The notes under the pieces were generated by a model. That model searched no databases and had not been told where the DNA came from. It worked only from the letters and a program-made list of their open reading frames with translations. Of a stretch of 64,000 nucleotides of DNA, positions 1 to 7,573 are shown in pieces. Position 1 is the first letter of the stretch; every line of letters begins with the position of its first letter. Origin of the DNA: Candidatus Protochlamydia sp. (lineage in GTDB: Bacteria > Chlamydiota > Chlamydiia > Chlamydiales > Parachlamydiaceae). Location: positions 62,001 through 126,000 of the forward strand of contig JACDAQ010000043.1 in NCBI GenBank assembly GCA_013695355.1, read 5' to 3'. The translations under genes and the position numbers were made by a program.

Positions 1-795
1 ACTTAAGGTGCTTAAAAAAGTGAGGACAACATCAGAAAATTTTTCTGCTTGGTCATAGGGGAGCCCATGGCCAGCTTCTTTAATTTGCACGACTTCTAAT
101 TGTTGATTAAGCTTAGAGAGCTGGGCGGCCATTTCAAAATCAACTACAGATCCTCTATCACCCATAACAAGCAGGCAAGGAATAGTAATAGTATTAATTA
201 ACTCCAAGTAAATGGGATTTGGCGGGGTTAAAATTTCGAAAGCGCGAATGTCCGTTTGAAATCTTGCCTGAACAATAAATTCAATGATCTCGTCTGAGCG
301 GCGGGTATGCCGATTCTTCATTTCAATCAAAAGGTGCTCCTTTGGCTGGCTTAAGATTCGGCGGTGCTGTTCGACAACATCACTGTTATAAACTTCCCAT
401 TGACGTTTAAGCGGGAGGAAAGTGGGATCGGCCAGGATAAGACCTCTAAATCGTTTTGGATTTTGACTGGCGGCTAAAGCTGCCGTCATACCTCCCATAG
501 AATGACCAAGAAGCACTGGAGAGTCGAGATTCAGAGCATCAAGGAGGCCCATTACGTCAGCTGCCAGATCACGATATAAGTAACCGCTTGTTGGAATGGC
601 TGATTTTCCATGGCCCCTTGCATCCGGCATGATCACGTCGTAATCTTTCTCAAGCGCCCGCGCTAAAGGAGTCCAACATGCGCCATTCAAAGTCAGCCCA
701 TGCAGTAGAACAATTGGGGGTTTGTCGCCGCCTGTACGAATATAATGCAATCCCATCCCATTTGCTTCGCAAATTTCTGTTGCCCAGCCAGACAT
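1..795 (-). CDS. alpha/beta hydrolase, 3' end cut by window edge
   Basis: Open from an ATG at 793-795 to the first base of the window without a stop, so the C-terminus lies outside. The 265 visible residues give a classical alpha/beta hydrolase: an oxyanion-hole HG at about 32-33 (VLLHGLTLNG), the nucleophile elbow GHSMGG with Ser about 99, an acid-loop region LLVMGDRG, and the catalytic His in EAGHGLPYD near the visible end. The fold therefore is essentially complete and only a short tail is missing. No signal peptide or membrane segment is seen, so it is probably cytoplasmic. The substrate cannot be told from sequence; resemblance is to the broad family that includes epoxide hydrolases, haloperoxidase-like enzymes and ester hydrolases. 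Confidence 0.85.
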   Translation of the reverse strand, partial: MSGWATEICEANGMGLHYIRTGGDKPPIVLLHGLTLNGACWTPLARALEKDYDVIMPDARGHGKSAIPTSGYLYRDLAADVMGLLDALNLDSPVLLGHSMGGMTAALAASQNPKRFRGLILADPTFLPLKRQWEVYNSDVVEQHRRILSQPKEHLLIEMKNRHTRRSDEIIEFIVQARFQTDIRAFEILTPPNPIYLELINTITIPCLLVMGDRGSVVDFEMAAQLSKLNQQLEVVQIKEAGHGLPYDQAEKFSDVVLTFLSTLS

Positions 796-895
796 GGTTA
801 CTCTCTTATAACAGGTTCTTAGAAATTAACTAAAGCTTACCTAATAACCAAAAAGAATGCACCTTGATTGCTATGATTTCTTTATTTACCCTGAC

Positions 896-1059
896 AACCT
901 GAGTTTGGAATTTATCTCCTTGAAAGTTAGGGATATCGTACCCTAGATTTGTCCTTTCGTTCTGAAAAGAATATCAAATCGATATGCTTGAAGAGCGAAA
1001 GAGCGAAGATAGGGTATGAGATTCCTTAATTTCGAGGAGAGAAACTCAAAACTCAGGTT
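896..1059. repeat. MITE-like inverted-repeat element, copy 1
   Basis: A 164-bp imperfect palindrome beginning AACCTGAGTTTGGAA and ending in the reverse complement of the same motif (TCAAAACTCAGGTT). It is flanked on both sides by the triplet GAC (893-895 and 1060-1062), as expected of a target-site duplication. Its reverse complement matches the element at 56483-56643 almost base for base along the whole length. It has no convincing coding capacity. It sits at the truncated end of the DUF6766-like pseudogene. Confidence 0.8.
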
Positions 1060-1378
1060 GACAGCATATTTCTTTAAAATTTCATCCACCTTTTTTTCTA
1101 AACGGTCTTGGCTATCCTTGCTTTCATGGCTATTTTTATGGATTAAAAAGCTAGTCAACACAACAAAAGTCAAAAGTTGTAAAAATTCAGACTGCCAGTT
1201 TTATAGTTTCGAACACAAAAAATTGAACCCAAAAATTGTCCCATTAGAAGGTCCTCCCATTTTGTACAGCATCCTGATCATAGATATTGAACAGGTTCTA
1301 AGTTTAACCACAAACTGCCCCAACCAACGTACAAGGAATAACAATCCTAAAACAATGCTTAAATTATAACTTTTATCC
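1060..1378 (-). pseudogene. Decayed DUF6766-like membrane protein gene
   Basis: Read on the minus strand, 1378 to about 1305 encodes a hydrophobic segment (LSIVLGLLFLVRWLGQF), and 1197 to 1060 encodes NWQSEFLQLLTFVVLTSFL followed by HKNSHESKDSQDRLEKK. These two parts resemble the N-terminal and middle parts of the DUF6766 membrane-protein family as I remember it. The reading frame has no start codon at the expected place, carries a TAA just before the NWQSEF segment, is interrupted by an AGAACCTG-type repeat (1268-1302), and stops dead at the MITE-like element at 1059. The remaining C-terminal part is absent. Family assignment is from memory of the signature and needs a profile search. Confidence 0.5.
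1268..1302. repeat. AGAACCTG-family palindromic repeat, copy in pseudogene
   Basis: The minus strand here reads CTTAGAACCTGTTCAATATC then ATGATCAGGATGCT, nearly identical to the left half of the repeat at 56711-56793. It lies inside the DUF6766-like pseudogene and separates its two coding remnants. The outer boundary on the low-coordinate side is uncertain and may extend to about 1243. Confidence 0.6.
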
Positions 1379-1588
1379 TTTGTATTTTACCTTGCTTGTT
1401 TGCCACGATTTCCTCCCATTAACTTCTTGTATGGTCACGCTATTGAAACATTTTTTTATAGAAAATAATGTGACTTTTGCTAATCAAGAGCAATTTTCCT
1501 TAAAAAAATCTTGAATATTCTTTTTTATTTCTTTAGGGTTAGATTTTTTAATCGATCAAAACTTATTAATCCAAAAAGGAGATTTCAT

Positions 1589-2059
1589 ATGATGAAAAAT
1601 TTATTTTTAGGACTTACACTTTTGCTCTCAGCACAAGTTACTGACATTTATGCAAATGGTGCTAAAAATGAAAATTATGCCTTAGTAAATGAGTTGGAAA
1701 CAGCCCGCTTTTGCTGCAATAGAAGTGACAGAGGAATTCTTCCTCGTGTGGGGCGAGCGATAACAGCTTCATCAAGCAATGCAATGTTTGCAGATGGCAC
1801 AATTTCCCCTGATATTGAAGCTACTTTAACCGTTCTCAATAGTGACGAAGGCCTCGCCAGAATAAGCATTGGCACCAGCTTATACGGTACACATGAATTT
1901 CTTGTAGGCCGCGTTGGAGACAATTACTACGGAACAAGCGTTGATCTCGAAGGAACTATTGTTCTTGAGAGAATGGGCAGATATCTTGAAGTGACATTCA
2001 CTCGTATAGTTAATGCAACAAACTTACCTATTCAAGTCCACGCCCGCTTCAGACTGTAA
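1589..2059 (+). CDS. Small exported protein of unknown function
   Basis: I place the start at the ATG 1589 (a second ATG follows directly) because AAAAGGAG lies about 8 bases upstream; a longer open frame upstream has no ribosome site. The product is about 156 residues with a typical signal peptide (Lys near the N-terminus, then LFLGLTLLLSA, cleavage around YANG). The mature part is rich in beta-prone and polar residues and contains a CC pair near FCCNRSDRG. No family is recognised. It is a single-gene unit with a good terminator directly downstream. Likely periplasmic or secreted. Confidence 0.7.
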   Translation: MMKNLFLGLTLLLSAQVTDIYANGAKNENYALVNELETARFCCNRSDRGILPRVGRAITASSSNAMFADGTISPDIEATLTVLNSDEGLARISIGTSLYGTHEFLVGRVGDNYYGTSVDLEGTIVLERMGRYLEVTFTRIVNATNLPIQVHARFRL

Positions 2060-2073
2060 TAAGCATGCTTCGC

Positions 2074-2107
2074 GTCCATGAGCTGGTAATGCACTCATGG
2101 ACTTTTT
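2074..2107 (+). terminator. Rho-independent terminator
   Basis: Nine-base-pair stem GTCCATGAG / CTCATGGAC with an 11-base loop, followed by TTTTT. It lies 14 bases past the stop of the exported protein gene. Confidence 0.85.
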
Positions 2108-2147
2108 CCGAATAAATCTAATTGTAAATATAAATTACAACCATCCA

Positions 2148-2609
2148 TTACCATCCATAATAATAGGATTCCGAGTAACCTGGATAACCAGTAGGATAAT
2201 TTAAAGAATCAGGCGGATTGACAAAGGTTGTATTAGGATTATAAATACCGGGATTATAATTATATCCAGTATAATAAGGGTAAGCGCCAGTATTATAAGG
2301 ATTAGCGTAGGAATAGGGATAGGCTGAGTAGGGATTGTTATAATTGTAAGTGCCGTAAGGATTAGAATAAATTTCATTATAACCAGATCTAAGCCTATTA
2401 TTAGATGTGCCATCATAGACCATTGTTCTATCTTGGCGAATACGACCGGCACCCAGGATACTAGTAGGGTCATTCATCCTAAAGCCTTGAGCTATTTCAG
2501 CATCATTTCTATTACTGTACTCCTTTTGGCGGGCACCGTTTGCTGCATTAACGGAATGAGAACATCCTAAAGTTCCTATTAACAAGAATGCATATAATAT
2601 ACGGTACAT
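2148..2609 (-). CDS. Tyr/Asn/Pro-rich putative lipoprotein
   Basis: A 153-residue protein starting MYRILYAFLLIGTLGC, a clear lipobox-type signal (LIGTLGC) with the modified Cys at about 16. The C-terminal half (from about residue 75) is low-complexity and dominated by Tyr, Asn, Pro and Gly in irregular YNNPY / YSYANPYN / YNPG repeats. Such compositions occur in envelope or extracellular proteins; an aggregation or adhesion role is possible but not shown. No catalytic domain is visible. It is transcribed towards the exported protein gene at 1589, with the terminator between them. Confidence 0.7.
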   Translation of the reverse strand: MYRILYAFLLIGTLGCSHSVNAANGARQKEYSNRNDAEIAQGFRMNDPTSILGAGRIRQDRTMVYDGTSNNRLRSGYNEIYSNPYGTYNYNNPYSAYPYSYANPYNTGAYPYYTGYNYNPGIYNPNTTFVNPPDSLNYPTGYPGYSESYYYGW

Positions 2610-2752
2610 ATGATTTCCTTGTGAAAGTGTTATTTTGATTGAGCCCTTTAACCCAACTCATCCATCCTTTGGAAAATTTTATCAAGTAAAAAATTGAATT
2701 TAGCTGCAATAGGATATTAATAGATGTACAAATCCTGCTTCTTTTATTTGTC

Positions 2753-4651
2753 TTAGGCCCATGTTTGCAGACCGATTATGCCCCAATAGGCCAAATATAA
2801 TGAAGTAGTTACCAAAGCGACGGTCACTGTAAATGTATAGAAGCGGATAACAGGGCGAAGCTCTTGTTTGGGCGTCCGCCATAAAGCTATCGCACTTGCT
2901 AATGATGCTGCAGCAAAAATGATGGTAGCGAGGAAGAATGAAAAGGACCATCCTGTAGGATTACCCAATCGAGAAATAAAATCTTCAATAGATAATAAAC
3001 TGATTAAAGTCATTACCATTAGACTAAGCGTTGCGATCAGCGGCCAAATTCGCATGCTGCGCTCTGCAGGGCGGCGCCATTTTTTGTTGAGGCCGCTAAA
3101 AATCCAGAAAGGTGCATAAAGGAGAACAGAAAGGAGAGATAACCCGACAAATCCAAGAGTGGTTATTTCATAGATAGCAAGCCATGTGGGAATGCGCTTC
3201 AATGTTGACATTCCTAGACCGCTTTGAATAAATTGACCTTCAACATTTGGCTTAAGCAAAGCGACCGTTGGGACTGGTTCTGCAGGTTCAATTTTGGAAA
3301 CATAACGAAACTGTGATTCATTGACAGGAAGATAGGTTGCATTGTTTTCACCAATAGAAGTCATGAGAAGCTTACCTTCTTCAAAATGAATGTAGGCTAT
3401 CCCAAGCAGTCTTTCGAGGAAGTAGGTTAAATGAAGCCGCGGAGAATCCCGCCTATACCAGCCAGCGTATCCAGCTGCATGTTCAGACAAAGGGGCTGAC
3501 GAAGGGACCGGGGGTTTTTGCATATTACGCGTAAGATAACCTCGGATAAGCGTGCCGATTTTATTTAAGGCTTCTGTATTGGCTGAATTGATGCTATAGA
3601 AATAGCCTGAACCTTCATCAGGCAAGTAAGCCATGACAGTCAGGCCTCCATCTACCATTCCATCATGTCCGTGATAAACAAATCCATCATGAATTGTTTG
3701 ATAATTGCACAAGCCATATCCCGTTTTTAATCCCTCCTTAGCCGCCCAGGTACTGGAAGGGCTTTCCATGCGGTCGAGGTTAGCATCCTTTAGGACCTGA
3801 ATACCATTTACTTTACCCCGATTAAGGTAGAAATGAAGGTAATTCGCCATGTCATTGGCAGAGGCATTGATTGACCCTGAAGGACGGTAAATGAAATCCC
3901 AATAGGTAAATGGGGTTTTACCATCACTATGATAGAGGGTTGCTGCAGTCCCTGATTGAGATTGAAAATAGGTAGCTGTTTTCATGCCCATAGGTCTAAA
4001 AAGATGCTTTTCGACATAATCTTCGAATTTTGCGCCAGTTAACTTTTCAACAATATAAGCAGCGACAGCAGGGCCTGAATTGCAATAGGCCATGCGTGTT
4101 CCAGGCTGCCAGCGCGAGTAGCGCGAAGAATGGTCATAATTGAATGCATCCACCAGGCTAATAGTGGGGGCGTTAATGGCATATTCACGAAAGTGCATGT
4201 CATCCCAGCCAGTCGTGTGCTCTAAAAGATGAACCAGACGGACCGGATGGTCGGTTTCCCAACGATTTTCAAACCATACTTCAGGAGTTAAATTTTGCAC
4301 GGGCTCCTCAAGCGATAATTTTCCTTGCTCAGTCAATTGGAGGACAGCAAGCGAAGTAAATGCTTTAGAAACCGATCCAATGCGGAAAAGGGTTTCAGCG
4401 GTTACGGGCTGGCCACTGACTACATCGGCTTTTCCGAGGCCGGCAACCCACTCTACCCCCTCTCGATGAACAATTGCAACTGATAGGCCGGGCGTATGCG
4501 TATCTTTTAGAACAATTTCAAGTTTTTGTTTGAGTTCTTCAATGGATTGCGCAGGTCTTTTGCTTTCAATGGTATCCGAATTAGATAGAGAGCACCCAGT
4601 GGCAAGCAAAAGAAAAATAAAAATTGAAGCCAAAAATTTTCTTTGTTTCAT
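2753..4651 (-). CDS. Serine hydrolase (class C beta-lactamase fold) with membrane tail
   Basis: Start chosen at the internal ATG 4651 because it opens a proper lipoprotein-type signal (FIFLLLATGC); a start at 4693 adds 14 residues without one. The product is about 632 residues. The N-terminal half has the penicillin-recognition triad: SVSK near residues 93-96, YCN near 189-191 and HGHDG near 327-331, so it belongs to the beta-lactamase/D-alanyl-aminopeptidase (Pfam Beta-lactamase) superfamily. The last 170 residues hold about four hydrophobic segments, so the enzyme probably faces the periplasm and is anchored in the inner membrane. The family includes peptidases and esterases; actual beta-lactam hydrolysis is not implied. 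A paralogous enzyme lies at 43979-45514. Confidence 0.85.
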   Translation of the reverse strand: MKQRKFLASIFIFLLLATGCSLSNSDTIESKRPAQSIEELKQKLEIVLKDTHTPGLSVAIVHREGVEWVAGLGKADVVSGQPVTAETLFRIGSVSKAFTSLAVLQLTEQGKLSLEEPVQNLTPEVWFENRWETDHPVRLVHLLEHTTGWDDMHFREYAINAPTISLVDAFNYDHSSRYSRWQPGTRMAYCNSGPAVAAYIVEKLTGAKFEDYVEKHLFRPMGMKTATYFQSQSGTAATLYHSDGKTPFTYWDFIYRPSGSINASANDMANYLHFYLNRGKVNGIQVLKDANLDRMESPSSTWAAKEGLKTGYGLCNYQTIHDGFVYHGHDGMVDGGLTVMAYLPDEGSGYFYSINSANTEALNKIGTLIRGYLTRNMQKPPVPSSAPLSEHAAGYAGWYRRDSPRLHLTYFLERLLGIAYIHFEEGKLLMTSIGENNATYLPVNESQFRYVSKIEPAEPVPTVALLKPNVEGQFIQSGLGMSTLKRIPTWLAIYEITTLGFVGLSLLSVLLYAPFWIFSGLNKKWRRPAERSMRIWPLIATLSLMVMTLISLLSIEDFISRLGNPTGWSFSFFLATIIFAAASLASAIALWRTPKQELRPVIRFYTFTVTVALVTTSLYLAYWGIIGLQTWA

Positions 4652-4820
4652 AGGTAGACTTTGTGTTGTTAATTTTATACTTGCTATTTTCAAACTTTAA
4701 ATATAAGTGATTTTATTGCATTAGTATATATAAGAATATCTTTTAAGCGCTATCGCCTTATTCAATTCTATAAAACTTATAGAATTTAGAGAATGGAAAA
4801 TTGGATTTAGAGGGAAGGTT

Positions 4821-4947
4821 ATGGAAAAACGTACGCACTTGGAAATAATTTATTGGTGCTGCTATTGTCAAATTAACACCTGAAGAATTGAACGAGATTA
4901 ATTCACTCCTTAAAAAAAATCCAAATTGTAGGGGGCCTTTATCCTGA
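4821..4947 (+). pseudogene. Remnant of an aldo/keto reductase C-terminus
   Basis: The frame starting at 4821 reads MEKRTHLE, and after a one-base shift the frame from about 4849 reads FIGAAIVKLTPEELNEINSLL before a TGA at 4945. This is the usual end of aldo/keto reductases (basic pair, HLE-N-GA, then LTPEEL-EI). The fragment lacks all of the barrel and lies immediately ahead of an intact reductase of a different subfamily at 4981. It is best explained as the last decaying piece of a second reductase gene. Confidence 0.55.
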
Positions 4948-4980
4948 AGAATTGAAAAAAAACAGGATTATAGTTAGATT

Positions 4981-5811
4981 ATGAATATGAAAAATTTTAC
5001 CAAATTACCCCTTTTGATTTATGGGACTGCCTGGAAAAAAGAAAGGACCGCTGAATTAGTTGAAAAGGCTGTCCTATGCGGTTTTCGTGGAATTGACACA
5101 GCCTGCCAGCCTAAGCATTATAACGAAGGTGGGGTGGGAGAAGCCCTGGTGCGACTTAAAGAACAAGGCATCCCGCGTGAGGAGCTATTTTTACAAACTA
5201 AATTTACTCCGCTAGCCGGGCAAGACCCCTTGCGCGTCCCTTATGATGTGAATTCACCGGTTGAAACACAAGTGCAGCAATCTGCCCAGACTTCTTTAAA
5301 AAATTTGAATGTAGATTACCTCGACGCTCTCTTGCTCCATTCCCCATTGACAGCCCATTCCGAAACGATGAAAGCCTGGCAAAGCATGGAAGCGCTTTAT
5401 GAAAAAGGGGTTGTGAATTACCTTGGTATTAGCAACTGCTATGACCTTGCAACTTTGAAGTTAATCTATGAAGAGGCAGCAATAAAGCCCACACTTGTGC
5501 AAAACAGGTTTTATTCAGAAACTGATTATGACAAAATTCTTCGTGCATGGAGCAATGAAAAAAATATTTTTTATCAAAGCTTTTGGACATTGACTGCTAA
5601 TCCAGATATTCTTAGCCATCCATTGATATTAAGCCTTGCATCAGTCAAAAAAATAACTCCAGCTCAGCTATTTTTTCGTTTTCTCACCCAGCAAAAAATA
5701 ATACCCTTAATCGGAACCTGTTCGGAAAAGCATATGCGGGAGGACCTTGAAATATTTGATTTCACACTCACAAGTGAAGAATTAGAAAAAATTAATAAAA
5801 ACTTTTTTTAA
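4981..5811 (+). CDS. Aldo/keto reductase family oxidoreductase
   Basis: A 276-residue NAD(P)H-dependent reductase of the (beta/alpha)8-barrel aldo/keto reductase family. The catalytic tetrad can be read: Asp in RGIDTACQ, Tyr in KHYNEGGVG, Lys in LFLQTKF and His in ALLLHSP. Further family marks are the GISNCY strand and the PTLVQNRF loop. It is slightly short at the C-terminus, which ends just after the TSEEL-EKI helix. Substrate is unknown; the divergent tyrosine region (CQPKHYNE instead of the common SxxYGNE) suggests an uncommon subfamily. It follows a degenerate reductase tail at 4821-4947. Confidence 0.85.
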   Translation: MNMKNFTKLPLLIYGTAWKKERTAELVEKAVLCGFRGIDTACQPKHYNEGGVGEALVRLKEQGIPREELFLQTKFTPLAGQDPLRVPYDVNSPVETQVQQSAQTSLKNLNVDYLDALLLHSPLTAHSETMKAWQSMEALYEKGVVNYLGISNCYDLATLKLIYEEAAIKPTLVQNRFYSETDYDKILRAWSNEKNIFYQSFWTLTANPDILSHPLILSLASVKKITPAQLFFRFLTQQKIIPLIGTCSEKHMREDLEIFDFTLTSEELEKINKNFF

Positions 5812-5941
5812 GTAACCTTCTAGATGTATTTTCGTTAATTTCCAAAATTAGATCCGCAAACTGCCTTCAATTTAACTTGTTTTATATCAAAAATTATGTT
5901 CCGATACGGTTTATAATTTTTATTTTAAGGGGGAGGGGTGT

Positions 5942-6625
5942 ATGGAAAATAATGGCAACTTTCATGATTTAAATCAGGAAAAGGAAAATTTATTAAACGT
6001 TGAAGCTGAATGGTTAGAGTCACTGGAAGATTTAAGAGGCGCTAAAAGTGAAATTATTAATCATGATCTTTTTTCCATTTTAGAGTACCTCAAATCATGC
6101 GATGTTTTTTTTAAAAATTCATCCCTTGAACTAAAGGAGCTCAATGTTAAACTTCAAAAAATTTCAGAATATAAATTACAAAATAAAGAAAATGATTTAA
6201 CTTCAATCGATGAATTAATAAATGGAATCAAACATTTAAAATTGAGTGTAGAGAATAAATTAAATAATTTGGACGTTGAATATTTAAATTTATCTGAAGA
6301 AACATTAAGAAAGGTCCAGGATAAGATAGCAAAATTTACTATAAAAAATTCAAATTCTGCGTCGCTAAAAAGCGAGTTAGACCAGGGACTTGATAAAAAA
6401 TTATTCTTGCAAGAGTTGAAGGATAGCCTTGAAGATTATCGCCAGGCACGTGAAGATTACGTTTCTGAATCAATGGAAGAGGAGCCAAGACTGCAGGATA
6501 ATCTAATACCTGAAGATTTAGCAATGGAGGCCCCGGAAAGTGACCAGATCCTTTCTCAACTGGACACCGTTATCACAGAATGCGATGCTGCTTTACTTAT
6601 TAGTGAAATTTCTGAGACAGAATAA
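5942..6625 (+). CDS. Acidic coiled-coil protein of unknown function
   Basis: A 227-residue, strongly acidic protein preceded by a purine-rich ribosome site (AAGGGGGAGG). Almost the whole chain is predicted helical by eye: long stretches of Leu, Glu, Lys and Asn in heptad-like spacing (for example ELNVKLQKISEYKLQ and DELINGIKHLKLSVE). There is no signal peptide, membrane segment or recognised domain. Proteins of this type are common among lineage-specific chlamydial genes and candidate type III effectors, but nothing in the sequence proves secretion. It stands alone between the reductase and hydrolase genes. Confidence 0.65.
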   Translation: MENNGNFHDLNQEKENLLNVEAEWLESLEDLRGAKSEIINHDLFSILEYLKSCDVFFKNSSLELKELNVKLQKISEYKLQNKENDLTSIDELINGIKHLKLSVENKLNNLDVEYLNLSEETLRKVQDKIAKFTIKNSNSASLKSELDQGLDKKLFLQELKDSLEDYRQAREDYVSESMEEEPRLQDNLIPEDLAMEAPESDQILSQLDTVITECDAALLISEISETE

Positions 6626-6656
6626 AGTAGTCACTTTTTCCTTAAGATCTCTATTT

Positions 6657-6680
6657 CATTTGAGTTTACTTGGGTATAAT
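6657..6680. repeat. Short dispersed motif TTTACTTGGGTATAA, degenerate copy
   Basis: ATTTGAGTTTACTTGGGTAT resembles GAATTCACTTGGGTATA found at 19681 and 60420, all in intergenic DNA. This copy has two or three differences. Its meaning is unknown; it could be an end of a small repeat element or a regulatory motif. Confidence 0.35.
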
Positions 6681-6742
6681 TGAGTATATTTTTTCTTACT
6701 GGGAATATTGCACATTAAGTTCGGGGGCAAGGTAATAAATCT

Positions 6743-7573
6743 ATGTTTAGATTTTTTTTTATCATAATTTGCTTATATGCTGCCACGCTCCTATTCCTTT
6801 ACTTCGTTCAGCGGCAGCTTATTTACTTTCCCAGTAGTTTTTCTCCCACCCCTTCGGAGGCCGGGGTTTCCGAAATGCAAACCGTGACATTGCATACGAC
6901 AGATGGTTTAAGCCTGAAAGCCTGGTACTGTCCTTCTATTCAAGCAGAATTACCTACTTTAATTTATTTTCATGGAAATGCAGGAAATATTGGGAATCGG
7001 GGACAAATCATCCAACCTTTTTTAAAGCATGGATTCGGGGTATTGCTAACAACCTATCGGGGCTATAGTGGTAATCCTGGAAATCCGAATGAAAGCGACT
7101 TATATAAAGATGCAAGGGCAGCTTTTGAATTTTTGAAAAATCAAAATGTAACGCAAAATTGTACAGTACTTTATGGAGAATCCTTAGGTACAGCCATAGC
7201 TATTCAAATGGCCATCGAATATACACCTGGGGCTACGATCCTCCAATCTCCTTTTACTTCACTAGGCGACCTTGCTCAATACCATTACCCATTTTTTCCA
7301 GTCAGATGGTTGATTAAGGACCATTACCGCTCGCTCGAAAAAGTAAAGCAAATCAAAATTCCTGTATTAGTGCTATACGCAGCAAAAGATGACATTGTTC
7401 CGCCAGATTTTAGTATTTCTCTATTTGAAGCCCTGCCAGCAACAAAGCAAATTCAAGCAATCCCTGACATCGGCCATAATGATCTGTTTAATCCAAGCTA
7501 TGCTATTAATTTCATAAAAAAATATGTAAATAATTGCAATATCACACCTTTGGATCAAAATGGATCTGAATGA
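6743..7573 (+). CDS. Membrane-anchored alpha/beta hydrolase (BEM46/ABHD13-like)
   Basis: A 276-residue protein with one N-terminal transmembrane segment (FFFIIICLYAATLLFLYF) followed by RQLIYFPS, the signature opening of the BEM46/ABHD13-type hydrolases. The oxyanion loop is YFHGNAGN, the nucleophile elbow GESLGT has Ser at about 146, the acid is in AAKDDIVPP (about 215) and the His in IGHNDL (about 244). The active domain probably sits on one face of the inner membrane. It overlaps the following histidine kinase gene by 14 bases, so the two are likely co-translated. Substrate is unknown; members act as esterases or thioesterases. Confidence 0.85.
   Translation: MFRFFFIIICLYAATLLFLYFVQRQLIYFPSSFSPTPSEAGVSEMQTVTLHTTDGLSLKAWYCPSIQAELPTLIYFHGNAGNIGNRGQIIQPFLKHGFGVLLTTYRGYSGNPGNPNESDLYKDARAAFEFLKNQNVTQNCTVLYGESLGTAIAIQMAIEYTPGATILQSPFTSLGDLAQYHYPFFPVRWLIKDHYRSLEKVKQIKIPVLVLYAAKDDIVPPDFSISLFEALPATKQIQAIPDIGHNDLFNPSYAINFIKKYVNNCNITPLDQNGSE

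Noticed and set aside
1016-1369. Open frame of 117 codons on the plus strand
   Set aside because: It runs through the MITE-like element and antisense to the DUF6766-like remnant; no ribosome site and no protein-like features of its own.
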